A stretch of DNA of 64,000 nt from Nilaparvata lugens (lineage: Eukaryota > Arthropoda > Insecta > Hemiptera > Delphacidae): the NCBI RefSeq assembly GCF_014356525.2, contig NC_052506.1, forward strand, positions 22,148,707 to 22,212,706, written 5' to 3'. Below the pieces are notes generated by a model. That model had not been told where the DNA came from and ran no database searches. It saw nothing but the letters and a program-made list of their open reading frames with translations. Position numbers and translations under genes: made by a program. Position 1 is the stretch's first letter. Each line of letters begins with the position of its first letter. Below are positions 41,901-49,692 of this stretch, piece by piece.

Positions 41901-44900
41901 TCACTACAACTGGAATTTCTTTCAAATTAATAATACTGTTTTCATCTTCCACTTCCTCCATGTTTCACACTTCACATTTGCTAATTCATGCACATGAAAC
42001 ACTGTAAAAAAACGATTACTAACCCAAACGAATAATACACGAATAAGAATAACCTCACTTTTAAAACAATAATACAATATTTCAAATGCGAAAATTTCCG
42101 TTAAAGCTGTGTGTGTAGAGACTGTGGGACGTGGGGATGAGGAGAACGCAGCTACCGAAAACTCCCGACACAAGCCAAGAACGAGCGAAGCCTAAATACA
42201 TCGCAGCCGGTTGCGATGTATTTCGAGCATTATTTGAATGGTCTGAAACCTGTTGGCTGGGGCTCTAGCCAAGGACTGTAGGGGGACTGGAGTGATCCGC
42301 AAGCCTTCTGCGCTTCATATTCATATTGAGCGTCATACTCATCATATTCTTATCGGTTTTTTTGATTTTGGAGTTTTTGAACATAATTTCGGGTTTTGAA
42401 GCCTACAAATGTACATTTAATAGTCAAGATTATTTTAATATTTTTAGTCCAATTCCTCTACTCATCGCCGCATCAAACGATGACCGGACGCCTCGCCACT
42501 GGTTCTGAGTGTGTGGGGATTGGCTCCCCATGTGTTCCCAGTCAGTTCACAGATTATACAGTTTCTTGCAGCAACCTTTTTACACGTCATTGAGCAATGC
42601 TCCTTATATGTCAATGTTCGATCCAGGATCACTCCTAAGTATCTTAATGTGGCACAATGCTGAAGCTTCTGTCCCTGCCATGTTATATTGAGTTCTCGCT
42701 TGGCCTCCCTGTTTCTCAAATGAAAAGCACATGTTTGTGTTTTGCTTGGATTGGGTTTCAGGTGGTTACTATTGTAATACTCTGCCAAATATTCTAGAGC
42801 TGAGGATAACTTATTCTCAATTCTTCTGTATGCGCCATCTACTAGATAGATTTTTTTTATTGATTCATACAATAAGTACATCATTAAAATGATAGGGGGA
42901 GAAAAAATAAGGTAACCTTGTGTTATTCCTCTCCCAAATTTAGATAAGGTTACACATAGTAATGTAGGATATCTTATATTTCAAAATAAGACTGCTAACT
43001 CGCTTCATAAACTTCTGTTTATTTTCATTTTACAACTATCTTTTTCGCACAACATAATTATTTGAGCCCATTTCAATGACTGAATTTTTATTTTTGGTGA
43101 GTTTGTTACTTTAATTAATAACATTTTAAACACATGTTAAAATCATTTGTGGGATGGTAACTCTAAACATAAGTTATATACTAATATATCATATAAGTTA
43201 TAGATACATGAGACTTGGCCCGTGCTTACGGTTTTAAGTGAATATCACTCACTTGTTAACGTCTCCACTCAAATATAATGTATTTTCAATTGAACAGTCG
43301 GCTCAATTATTGCACAATAATTTCGTGTTTCGGATGGACACGTTAACCGTCGGTCCCGGCTGTCTAAAAAGCAGTCGTTAGGTCATGTCAGAGGCCCTGG
43401 AATTGATCAGTTGCGAACTGACACCAGACCTGAGCCAGCTAGGTCACTCGATATTATTATTGTTATTCGTAAACATAAAGCTAATTTTGGTTGAATTTCT
43501 GTTTGGTAGGAACGAGCAAAAGCGAGAAGAGCAAGAGAGAGAGCCAAGCAGAGAGCTCTGCTCAAGAAGCAGCAGCAGCAAGAGAGAGACGGTGCGGAGA
43601 GAGAGGTGGGGGAGATGCCCTCGCCATCGCGACCCAACAACCTTGATGTCATCAGGATAAACAAACCAAAGTAAGCAAAACGGTCAAGTTGCCTATAAGG
43701 TACAGTTTATCATAGAATAAGCATAAATGTATAGAAAGTTTATCGTCATGCTAAATAGTGAGGACTGAATTTTGGACCGTTATCAGCGCTTCCTCTGTGG
43801 AACTACTTGAAAAACTGAGAGATGCGCCTCATAGCTTGAAGTACCTAACAGACTACGTGGATTGGAGTAAAGGTGCAATTCCTAAAGCCTGGTTTTCACT
43901 AGTAGAGTTATTGGTCGAGTAACTGGCATACTAACTCAACCGAGCTAACTCTACTCTACTTATTCGAGAAACTGTTTTTACTACAATTGAGAATAGTAGG
44001 TAAAGTGTGTTGTCTAGTGAACAGAACTAACCTTAAAATGTCAATACTTTTCAATAAATTAACACTTGAACACTTATGAACCTTATTACTGTTGTATTTT
44101 GATAACTTTGAAAACACTCAATGTGAGTGTTTTTTTACTCTTAAAAGTTATCAGAATACAATAGTAATAATATTGGTGAAAACAAGATGGATAACCAACA
44201 ACGGACCTATTAACATTTTTAATAAATATCAATACTTCTTAAACTTGATAGCCTACGGCACGACTACTCCACTAGCTCGAGACTGTTTTCATTATCATAG
44301 TAGTGGTAGAGTAGAGTGAGAAGCGGTAGAGTAGATTGAGAAGCGTTGGTGAGGGAAGGCAAGTGTTAGAGTACTATCCCACGGTGCTATACCACTCTAC
44401 TCTACTCTACTAAAAACTAGTACTCTACCATGACTCTAGTCCACCATGAACTTTTTCATTGTGAGAGTCCACAAGATAGTTAGTACTTGCCCAGGGATCT
44501 CTACCACTAACTCTACTAATGAAAACCAGGCTTAAGTGTCGACTGTAGCCGCGCTATATTAACGGCTGTAGTCTATTCATGACTATTATTGTTGTCTATT
44601 ATGTCGACTATAGCCGCTACAGTCGTCGCGTAGGAATTTGACCGGCCCTTCGAGCTCTATTCCATGAGAAATATACTTTTGTAAGCTTTATATATTAGTT
44701 TATTTATTTATTAAGGATGGCCACTAACGACAGCACAAGTGTGTTGTACATTTGTGAGGACACAAGTCATCAGCGAAAGGCTTCGAACGAAATTTGTTGA
44801 AGTTAGGATTTTGTATACCAGTTTTTTTTGTTTATTTTCTCTTCGCTGCTCTATTTGAGGTTAAATTATTTTTGTATCATTATAATTTGTGATTTCCCAG

Positions 44901-46943
44901 TGGCTTATTTATTGTTATTCGTTGTTTATTCTATGTTACAAGCTGCTCTCAAACAGCTGATTTTTGTTCGAAGCCTTTTTCGTGAATGTCTTTTTCTTTT
45001 TAAGACATGTCCGTTCATACATGCTCGACACCTGTCGTTAGTGGCCAACCGCAGTGATATACACATCAACCAAATATCCCCCCACGGCAGATAAGGCAAT
45101 GCTATCTCTTGCATGGCACTCCGTCATCGACTTCTCGCATCGCCTAAAGAGCTTTTGGACAAAAAAGACTCCATCTTACAGGTGTTATCTTTTGCATGTA
45201 ATCAGTGTAATTTTATTTCCTTTCCAACAATTATGAGAATTACAACATTGAAGGTGTACACTAGGACTAGATTCCAGAAGTAGAAAAAATTTCGTTTGAA
45301 AATGAGAGTGTACAGTCCGGGTCCTGTAGCTTTGCCTATCGGCGGACGTCCACTAGACTACAATACGACCCGTTCAAAAACATCGAACATTTTTGAAAAT
45401 GTATCTTTCAATAAGCAACAGATGCTCATTTGTATCTCTCAAAAGCAACGTGTTGCATCCGAAAAGATACACAAGGAGCTTTTTGGAGTTACGTCCTTTT
45501 AGCGCAACACAGCCTATCAGCTGACATTCGTTCAACATGCTCTTTCCATTGTTGGCATTCGTTGCAACTCTCTCATTCATGAAGAATCTCTTTGTGTAGC
45601 GAGCTTCCTCCATCTAGGGATATATGGTCTCTGAAGCCTGATGTTTTAGCAAAGCTACGGGACGCGTACTGTAAGGCTCAACTCACACTTACGCAACTCA
45701 GGTCGAGAAGAGACTCGACCCTAGTCGAGAGCATGTGTTTCCAAATGGTGACACTCAGACCAGTCGATTCTAGTCTCCGCGACGTCACCATTTGAAAACA
45801 CATGCTCTCGACTAGAATCGAGTCTCTTCTCGACCTGAGTCGCGTAAGTGTGAGTTGAGCCTAACTGGTATTTCAAATTATCCATAATTCTCCATATTGA
45901 GACCATTATGATTAAGCACTAATATTTCTTCTTACTTTACGGCATTTGTCTACTCGATTTTAATTGTATGGCAAATAAATTGAATTTGAATTGATTGCCC
46001 AACCCTTTACGATTGACTGATTGTGTGCTGGTTGCAGGATGCCGGAACCGGAAGAGATTGAGAGTGTGGCGAGTGGGTGTAGTGGTGGGGGTGGGGGTGG
46101 CGTTCACACACTGCCCACCAACATTGCAATGGCCATCGACCCCACCTACACCCCGCCCCACCCCACTCTGTCGCACCATAGCACCACCACCACATCTAGC
46201 TCCATATCCAGTCCGTCCTACTCTCTGCCCTCACCAGGTAATTCATTTATTTATACATTCATAGATGATCCAGTATCATTCTAAACTTGTTATAAATGAT
46301 ACAGTATAATTCTAACTAGTTATAAATTATTGGGAAAGGAACATCAACAGGCTCAAATCCCAAAACTGTTCCTTTCCCAAATGTTGATAGAAATAGTCCA
46401 AAAATAGGTTATGTTCATCACTTCATAATTTCTGTACAATTCTTTTTATTTAATTTTATATCATTTCATACTGTTCAATTGTAATCAGTCAATTCAATCG
46501 ACACATTTAATCAATATTTTTAATGTTACCCTAATCCTGAAATATACTGACGAACAAGATGAGGTGTTTCCTTCCATCAAAATAAATAAAAATGTTCTTG
46601 AATACATGGGTCTTAAAATGTTCAATCTTATAATTTTGTGGCGGCCTCATGAGGGTACTTGAATGATGTCATTATTTATCAATTCTAGATTCTAGTTTAT
46701 GTTTTCGAGATTTACTAAACTAAACCTCCTTGATGCATGCCTACGATAGATATGAGCGCATCCTTATAGTTTGTGAAGTTTCTACACAATATTCTCAAGA
46801 ATGTCTTTGTCGTTTTGTTAGATTTCGAAGAAGAAGATGATAGCCCTGTCCCACCCTACATGCCAATCCAAGGTCAAAGAAGAACTTCGTCGCTGGAGAA
46901 GAAACACAAAAAGAACAAGAAGGACAGTTGCAAGCAGCAGTAG
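8840..46943 (+). CDS. CCDC50: CCDC50/Ymer homologue, ten-exon gene (whole coding span)
   Basis: Coding exons: 8840-8927, 16612-16674, 31075-31204, 32426-32540, 36510-36736, 38931-39027, 41154-41276, 43510-43670, 46038-46237, 46822-46943. Every junction is GT-AG, and the exons sum to 1326 nt, giving 441 codons plus TAG in one open frame. Residues 20-50 ([13 protein letters not shown], then [13 protein letters not shown]) match the conserved N-terminal CCDC50 domain of vertebrates (an EVCRDF...LEDHTLAHSLQ pattern). Residues 51-132 continue the family's charged coiled coil. Exon 7 carries two copies of an ELAKLLQ motif resembling the MIU ubiquitin-binding motif, and the C-terminus is Ser/Pro-rich with a Lys-rich tail. 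In mammals CCDC50 is a cytosolic tyrosine-phosphorylated adaptor that binds polyubiquitin and tempers EGF-receptor and NF-kB signalling; the same role here is inference. The ATG follows an in-frame TAA at 8831. The family call is confident; exact isoforms are not known. Confidence 0.9.
9490..10480 (-). pseudogene. Reverse transcriptase remnant of the non-LTR element
   Basis: [20 protein letters not shown] with PIVSKLIER is the fingers motif typical of non-LTR reverse transcriptases. In other frames downstream are [20 protein letters not shown] and LFADDT. Several frameshifts and an in-frame stop separate these blocks. Confidence 0.8.
10990..11545 (-). pseudogene. AP-like endonuclease domain of the non-LTR element
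   Basis: Visible motifs are [17 protein letters not shown] and a C-terminal NSDHEAI, the order and spacing of the C-terminal half of exonuclease-endonuclease-phosphatase domains found in CR1/Jockey-type elements. The N-terminal catalytic part is in another frame or lost. Inactive by inference. Confidence 0.75.
12858..13215. repeat. Dispersed repeat, copy 1 (copy 2 at 17110-17415)
   Basis: Shared blocks include ATTCTTTAAAATGATTGGG, GTTTCTTCCCCGAATTTT and AATAACACTCACTAATCAC. The two copies are in the same orientation. A tandem pair of about 72-bp units (13399-13545, each ending GAACGGGTAGTA) lies between this repeat and the next. Confidence 0.65.
13552..13835 (+). repeat. Unbroken paralogue of the interspersed repeat at 50818-57060
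   Basis: Begins CAGCTGATTTATGATGAATA and ends with ACCTCACTTCGCTCGGTCT. It preserves both empty sites: ATTT at 13558-13561 (site of the DDE transposon) and ACGTC at 13674-13678 (site of the solo LTR). An open frame at 13607-13807 is non-coding in appearance. Confidence 0.75.
14065..14695. mobile_element. Foldback element with arms of about 310 bp
   Basis: The left end TCGTGTTTATATTTTACAGC pairs with the right end GCTGTGAAATATAAACACGA, and homology continues toward a short centre near 14385. GACCTAGTGCAATCGAATTT occurs as an inverted pair. A half copy is at 17480-17780, where ACATAACCAGATAACC is tandemly repeated. Confidence 0.75.
16612..16674 (+). CDS. CCDC50: CCDC50 homologue exon 2
   Basis: Encodes [20 protein letters not shown] then E, phase 1 in and phase 1 out. 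The acceptor is TTTTTTCCAG and the donor GAGG|GTGAGC. This is the best-conserved stretch of the protein and the main basis of the family call: Cys, Asp and the LAYQLQ core align with vertebrate CCDC50. Confidence 0.9.
20962..21059. mobile_element. 98-bp hairpin MITE (best copy of a dispersed family)
   Basis: TATAGTGAGATTCATTTTAA and its inverted partner enclose a loop containing GCATTGGTGTTATTCATAAG. Other copies or fragments: 25237-25302, 26721-26805, 28012-28109, 29313-29397, 31243-31317, 39070-39135. All are non-coding. Confidence 0.75.
22855..22968. mobile_element. Short TIR element with CACCGGTGCGAATC ends
   Basis: TTGGGCACACCGGTGCGAATC at the left faces GATTCGCACCGGTGTGTAC at the right, around an AT-rich centre. 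A related remnant is at 58650-58775. Confidence 0.65.
23238..23417 (+). CDS. Candidate cassette exon in CCDC50 intron 2 (unconfirmed)
   Basis: A 180-nt open stretch is bounded by TTTCTATTGCAG and GGTG|GTGAGA, both close to consensus. It is phase 1 in and phase 1 out, exactly what joining between exons 2 and 3 needs, and would add 60 residues: a hydrophobic [11 protein letters not shown], then a helical [20 protein letters not shown]. It could also belong to a nested gene or a decayed transposon. No homologue is recognised. Confidence 0.35.
23645..23928. mobile_element. GGCCACTAACG-type MITE
   Basis: Left GGCTGGCCACTAACGG and right GTCGTTAGTGGCCAACC form TIRs. Its left part lies at the start of the 629-bp tandem duplication. 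Confidence 0.75.
23656..24912. repeat. Tandem duplication, two units of about 629 bp
   Basis: AACGGTAGGACATGTGTGTG begins at 23656 and at 24285, and a third start with two substitutions appears at 24913. The unit includes most of the MITE plus about 350 bp of flanking sequence. The units differ at only a few positions. Confidence 0.85.
26125..26490. repeat. Purine-rich GA/GAA tract, about 360 bp
   Basis: The plus strand is overwhelmingly A and G with irregular AGAAGAAG and GATGGTGGAGAAGAAGAA units. Open frames on the minus strand here are Ser/Phe/Pro low complexity and are not genes. Confidence 0.8.
30660..30894. mobile_element. PIF/Harbinger-like MITE, 235 bp, TTA target duplication
   Basis: GGCCCGCCGC at the left pairs perfectly with GCGGCGGGCC at the right, and the inverted homology extends about 50 bp (GCTAATCCACGAAAAGCAAC against GTTGCTTTTCGTGGATTAGC). 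TTA flanks both ends (30657-30659 and 30895-30897). Confidence 0.85.
31075..31204 (+). CDS. CCDC50: CCDC50 homologue exon 3
   Basis: Encodes residues 51-94, beginning [12 protein letters not shown] and containing [11 protein letters not shown]. The acceptor is TTGTTTCAG and the donor CTCCA|GTCAGT. A different GT four bases downstream (31209) breaks the frame into exon 4, so 31204 is chosen. The open frame runs on past the donor to 31274, which is intron read-through. Confidence 0.88.
31205..32425 (+). other. Intron 3 of the CCDC50 homologue
   Basis: 1.2 kb. Contains a hairpin element copy 39 nt after the donor and an inverted repeat inside a diverged 530-bp direct duplication (31390-31526 and 31918-32046). 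Confidence 0.8.
31390..32175. repeat. Diverged direct duplication with an inverted repeat
   Basis: 31390-31526 and 31918-32046 share AGCCAAGACCTATAATAGGC and AAGAAAATTGACTAGACAAG. Between and after them, 31755-31860 is inverted relative to 32055-32165 (TTCTGCTACTGCAAATATTG against CAATATTCGCAGTAGCAGAA). Confidence 0.7.
32426..32540 (+). CDS. CCDC50: CCDC50 homologue exon 4
   Basis: Encodes [16 protein letters not shown] followed by [21 protein letters not shown], a highly charged helix matching the second coiled-coil block of CCDC50. The acceptor is CTAATTAACAG and the donor ATTCAA|GTAAGT, an excellent consensus. A second AG two bases downstream of the acceptor would break the frame. Confidence 0.9.
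32637..36100. mobile_element. Composite GGCCACTAACG-type element with duplicated block
   Basis: Left end GGTGGCCACTAACGACAGG. A 400-bp block starting GTTACAGTTTGCTGCACCG occurs at 32811-33208 and again at 35303-35712, enclosing about 2.1 kb of unrelated, largely pyrimidine-rich sequence. The part from 35303 to 36100 parallels 4190-4970. Confidence 0.6.
33877..34250. repeat. Minisatellite, three units of about 120 bp
   Basis: Units start ATAAGCATTC at 33877, 34001 and 34121, and each contains ATCGC(C/T)(C/T)TTC(G/A)GCGTATATTTC. Small open frames over it are artefacts. Confidence 0.85.
36101..36326. mobile_element. TIR element TAATGCCACA, 226 bp
   Basis: TAATGCCACATCTACATGTT with GGCCCA faces TGGGCCAATATGTGGC and TGTGGCATTA. 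The interior has a GC-rich direct repeat around GGAATTGCAC(C/G)TTTACC. Confidence 0.7.
36510..36736 (+). CDS. CCDC50: CCDC50 homologue exon 5
   Basis: Begins EKELQRTKE, continuing the coiled coil (vertebrate CCDC50 has EKELQEE at this point), then becomes a low-complexity region with Ala/Leu/Pro and a His/Gln run near residues 190-203. The acceptor is CAACTAG and the donor TTTAG|GTCGGT. An earlier GT after AAAGAG at 36537 would give a 27-nt exon, but its phase is incompatible with exon 6. The terminal part of this exon is partly duplicated downstream at 37425-37590. Confidence 0.82.
36816..37060. mobile_element. GGCCACTAACG-type MITE, 245 bp, TAA target duplication
   Basis: GGGTGGCCACTAACGACAG and CTGTCGTTAGTGGTCACCC are the ends, flanked by TAA at 36813-36815 and 37061-37063. 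It lies 79 nt after the exon 5 donor. Confidence 0.85.
37085..37395 (+). mobile_element. tRNA-derived SINE
   Basis: GTCCTGGGTTCGAATCTCGG (B box GGTTCGAATCTC at 37126-37137) follows CGCTGGCTTTGTAAGGC, the D-to-anticodon region of a tRNA. The tail includes GTGTTTCGGATGGAAT and ATCAACAAGGTCACTCGATA. A 3' piece of the same family is at 43325-43465 (GTGTTTCGGATGG...AGCTAGGTCACTCGATA). No full cloverleaf can be folded, so it is not a tRNA gene. Confidence 0.7.
37425..37590. repeat. Degenerate duplicate of the exon 5 end and adjacent intron
   Basis: GCAACTCACCAAACAGATTAGG copies the exon 5 terminus CAACTCACCAAACAGTTTAGG (36719-36737). AGTTGTAGACTTGTACTTGG and GGTAATGTTGGAAAG follow in the same order as in 36778-37075 once the MITE is removed. 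The donor position reads AG|GC here, so it is not a canonical splice site. Confidence 0.6.
37893..38331. mobile_element. Foldback element with arms of about 180 bp
   Basis: CAATACCACTTTTATTTATT and AATAAATAAAAGTGGTATTG are the outer ends. Inside are a GTT run (37986-38000) and its CAA partner (38222-38236), and GGATTGTAAAAGGGAAGG with its inverted copy. Confidence 0.8.
38430..38720. mobile_element. TIR element related to the nested MITE at 3898-4108
   Basis: Shares the ATATCCCATGCTATAGGG block, the stretch CGTTCTTACACTCTCACC (inverted in the 4010-4035 copy), and ends near TTTTCTCTATGG. A minimal palindrome of the same type lies at 18527-18579. Confidence 0.5.
38931..39027 (+). CDS. CCDC50: CCDC50 homologue exon 6
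   Basis: Encodes [19 protein letters not shown] and then [14 protein letters not shown] (residues 208-240), an acidic linker leading back into helix. The acceptor follows TTTCTTTTTAG and the donor is GATGAG|GTAAAA. The phase (two bases carried in, none out) matches both neighbours. Confidence 0.9.
39028..41153 (+). other. Intron 6 of the CCDC50 homologue
   Basis: 2.1 kb. Contains a remnant of the 98-bp hairpin family at 39070-39135 and an 86-bp tandem duplication (39701-39786 and 39787-39869). The rest is AT-rich with no feature I can support. Confidence 0.75.
39701..39869. repeat. 86-bp tandem duplication in intron 6
   Basis: TGTAATAAT(G/C) followed by ATCTCTGAATTATATTTTGT is present twice, each unit ending with GTTTGAAGCCTG or GTTTGAAGTCTG. 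Confidence 0.75.
41154..41276 (+). CDS. CCDC50: CCDC50 homologue exon 7 with two MIU-like motifs
   Basis: Encodes residues 241-281. [12 protein letters not shown] at 241-252 is repeated as [10 protein letters not shown] at 272-281, 32 residues apart. The acidic-Leu-Ala-x-x-Leu-Gln pattern is that of MIU motifs, which bind ubiquitin in CCDC50 relatives. The exon is 123 nt, phase 0 on both sides, so skipping it would preserve frame. Donor AGG|GTGAGT. Confidence 0.9.
41357..42884 (-). mobile_element. Jockey-like non-LTR retrotransposon fragment (RT C-terminus)
   Basis: Two minus-strand open pieces lie in CCDC50 intron 7. 42884-42462 encodes [38 protein letters not shown] and [10 protein letters not shown], the thumb region of Jockey-type RT. 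41839-41357 encodes [31 protein letters not shown] and [16 protein letters not shown], the Cys-rich C-terminal tail. About 620 nt of unrelated sequence replaces the expected connecting segment. No catalytic FADD box is present. Confidence 0.8.
43510..43670 (+). CDS. CCDC50: CCDC50 homologue exon 8
   Basis: Encodes [20 protein letters not shown], a Gln run, then [20 protein letters not shown]. The Arg/Lys/Ala-rich start extends the helix and may be a basic patch. The acceptor is TTTGGTAG and the donor CCAAA|GTAAGC. Two bases are carried to exon 9. Confidence 0.88.
43887..44536. mobile_element. 650-bp TIR element AAGCCTGGTTTTCA
   Basis: AAGCCTGGTTTTCACTAGTA at the left faces AATGAAAACCAGGCTT at the right; the interior is full of CTCTAC/GTAGAG pairs. 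It is followed by a small hairpin GTCGACTGTAGCCG against CGACTATAGCCGCTACAG up to 44640. Confidence 0.75.
44715..45050. mobile_element. GGCCACTAACG-type MITE, 336 bp
   Basis: GGATGGCCACTAACGACAG and CTGTCGTTAGTGGCCAACC are the ends. The core GAAGGCTTCGAACGAAATTT and GTTCGAAGCC are shared by the family. The flanking trinucleotides (TAA, GCA) do not match. Confidence 0.75.
45671..45863. mobile_element. Near-perfect palindromic MITE, 193 bp
   Basis: AAGGCTCAACTCACACTTAC and GTAAGTGTGAGTTGAGCCT are the ends. The arms continue through GAGAAGAGACTCGA and GAGAGCATGTGTTT for about 90 bp each. Confidence 0.8.
46038..46237 (+). CDS. CCDC50: CCDC50 homologue exon 9
   Basis: Encodes [13 protein letters not shown], a run of six glycines, and a Thr/Ser/Pro-rich stretch ending SYSLPSPG, probably disordered. 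The acceptor is GGTTGCAG and the donor CCAG|GTAATT. High GC compared with the flanks is typical of coding sequence here. Confidence 0.88.
46822..46943 (+). CDS. CCDC50: CCDC50 homologue exon 10 (C-terminus)
   Basis: Begins [20 protein letters not shown] and ends in a Lys-rich tail [14 protein letters not shown] before TAG at 46941-46943. The acceptor is TTTTGTTAG. The acidic/Pro/Tyr segment followed by basic residues resembles the end of other CCDC50 proteins. Confidence 0.88.
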
Positions 46944-47003
46944 TTGCGAAAATTCGTGATAATTTTTTTTTTTGGAAAATCAATGTTGATAGGCAGCAAT
47001 TCG

Positions 47004-47227
47004 GGGTCGTGTCTTATGAACGTTCCTAGCCAAGCTCGTTTTGGTTGTCTACCAATCAGCCACTACAATATTTGTGATTGGCTGTTTGGTGAGAAGAACT
47101 TTCTTAGTCCCGCACGCGTCAGTTGCCTAGCAACCTTGAACAATCAGTAGGATTCAAGCACAGCTGGTTGCTAGGCAACCAAAGCATGCTTGGCTAAGAT
47201 CGTTATTAAGAAACGTTTATACGACCC
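47004..47227. mobile_element. TIR element just after the CCDC50 stop codon
   Basis: GGGTCGTGTCTTATGAACGT and CCTAGCCAAGC face GCTTGGCTAAGATCG and AACGTTTATACGACCC. An inner inverted pair (CCAATCAGCC...GATTGGCTG) adds a second stem. It starts 60 nt after the stop codon, so it should be part of the 3' UTR. Confidence 0.7.
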
Positions 47228-48664
47228 TTGATCATTACGATTACCATAAGTATAGTGTAAGTAAAGTAATATCTGCATTTTCTTGATAAGGTTGTCTTCA
47301 TTACCAGATAATAGGAGTATTGGTAATTCTAATTTACTCCTTAATATGTATGATCTTATGAAGATGAAAATTTTAATTATTGAACAAATGTGCAACAATA
47401 ATTTTATTACATTATGTTGGTGATTGTCATTACGAAAGTTTTCAAACCAATTGGAGGATTCTAATAGAATTGTAAGTGTAATTTTAATTTATAGATTGAT
47501 CAAATCTTCATGGAATATGGTTTCGATTTCCTGTTAGAACATTTAGAATTTTATTATACAACGCACAAGCTGGGCCCTGTTGCATGAGGAAATGCAAGCT
47601 AATATTTTAGTAATTTGCTATTCTAATAACCAGCTAACTACTAGTATTATTAATTTGTATTTTAGCATTCAATAGGCTCCTGAAAGCTGTTTCAATCATT
47701 GTGAAAAACCAATTTGTAATACTTGATTTTGTGGATGGATTTAAACTGTATGATGTTAGTTTAAAAAATTAAGCAGCAGTATATGTTGAAAGGTACTACG
47801 CTAAAATACTATAGAATTGGAACTTGATCACGATGAAATCACGATCAGATTGATTTAGAGCTTCTAAAATAATAGATTTAGATAATATGAAAAATAATGA
47901 ATGTTCTTATAAAGAATCAGAACTACATCAAGATGGAATCATGAAAAGGCTGCTACTACCAGTTTTATTTAGTTAATTGATATGAAACATATTAATTTTT
48001 AATATACTCGTAAATATGAATGCAGCTTTGTTCAGTTAGCAATTATCATACCAAATTAACTACTTATCACAGAATGCTGATAAACTAATATGAATAGTAG
48101 AAACATGTTTGTATGGCTTTTTGTTGGTAGCGAGTCTGTTACGGGACCATCTAATGCGAATAGTATAATAGTGTGCTAGAAAATAATTGTAACAATGTTT
48201 TTTAGCACAAATTTGAAGTCAATTAATTGAAATGGAATTTGCACTGCCAGAACTGCCTTAATATTGAAACCATATTTTGGTATCTAATTTTTACTTGAAT
48301 AGTTTAGTTGAGATTTTGTATCGAATAGCAAAGAATCTCAATGCTGTTTATTTTTTGAGAAAGCTTTAAATAAATGTTAGTGTATGTGGTGTAATGTGAG
48401 TGATTAACCAAATGTGGAATTAGATTAGCATTATTAGCTGCATATTTTAAAGTAATAGAGAAGGATATTTTTCAATAGTCCAGGTGTTTTCTATCTTACT
48501 ATTTTTAACTAAAGTGATTCTACATTTTTCTATTGATATATAATATTATACTTACATTTTCATAGAATAACATCATTTTTTTATTTTTCAACAGAATAAT
48601 ATTTTTAATTAACTGGAGGTTTATAAAAAAATATTAGTCAACTCAACCAAGTGTACTTATAAAC

Positions 48665-48827
48665 TAAAGCTGCGTTTACATCAAAGTTATTAACAAAATC
48701 CTTAGATTCTATTAGATTGAACAGAACTTGACAAACACATAATATGTGTATGAAAAGTCATGTTCAATCTAATATCAATAGAATCTATAAGGATTTTGTT
48801 AATAACTTTGGTGTAAACGCAGCTTTA
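48665..48827. mobile_element. AGCTGCGTTTACA-type MITE, 163 bp
   Basis: AAAGCTGCGTTTACATCAAA and TTGGTGTAAACGCAGCTTT enclose a mostly palindromic body with CACATAATATGTGT at its centre. Same family as the copies near 5821-6008, 6464-6653 and 61010-63597. Confidence 0.8.
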
Positions 48828-49616
48828 CATTGAACTTTTATATAAATTTTATACGATAAGTTATAACAACTGATTCTTGATTTGAAAATTATCAAGTTTC
48901 ATAACTTATATTCTACTAATTCGTGATATAAGGTTTGCTTGTTTGACTTAACTAATCCAGCATGTTTTTTTATAATTTTAATCCATGTCTTACTAATGAA
49001 AACCCATTGAAGAAGCTACTGTATCAATTCTCATACATTTTTAAAACGTTTATTCTTTAAATGCCACTTAAATAATTGCAATAAGTTATCCAATTATTTT
49101 TCTCGTCAATATGGTAGCTCTAATCGCACATTTTCTAATATTATACTTCTATGAATTTGAGTACTTTTATAAACTTGTTGTACTGAAAGCAATTATTTGT
49201 AATATGATTTAGATTGTAATTCAGTAGTATATATCAAAATTCAACTTTTAAGCTGGTATCCCAACATGTAATCAAATTCAACTCTTATCATGAATTTGTT
49301 TATCAATTTATTCTTCCTCAATGCAGCTTTATCATGAGATGAAAGTAATTTTGTTTAATTTCGACGAATTCAGTATTCTTGAAACACAGTATTATCATTC
49401 CATTTCTGTATTCCAAGTTATATTTCATTCTACAGACTAATTCTTCCTCAAAAATATACTCTTACAACGAAGACTTGTGAAATAGTATTATTGTATATAC
49501 ATTTCTTATCTATTCTCCAACTGCAATAATTTTGTTTTGTAGCTATAGATTCCATAGTCTATATGAGATCTACATAACAAAAATTTATTTTCAAAAATAT
49601 TTAGTGCCGGTTGCTT

Positions 49617-49692
49617 GATGAAAGCCGGTTAAATTTTAATCATGATTAATTTCATGATTGAAATTTAACCGGATTTTGTGCAATCGGGTCTT
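49617..49692. repeat. Small palindrome CCGGTTAAATTTTAATCATG
   Basis: The arms meet at an AT-rich centre and end in AACCGG. It may be a minimal MITE; nothing else is visible. Confidence 0.5.

Larger units (their letters stand above)
43671..46037 (+). other. Intron 8 of the CCDC50 homologue
   Basis: 2.4 kb. Holds a 650-bp TIR element (43887-44536), a GGCCACTAACG-type MITE (44715-45050) and a palindromic element (45671-45863). Between 45060 and 45660 nothing is recognised. Intron 9 (46238-46821) is 584 bp and holds only part of a GGAAAGGAAC-type inverted repeat near 46330-46385. Confidence 0.75.

Noticed and set aside
46007..46195. Minus-strand frames opposite CCDC50 exon 9
   Set aside because: Shadow frames opposite a Gly/Thr/Pro-rich coding exon.
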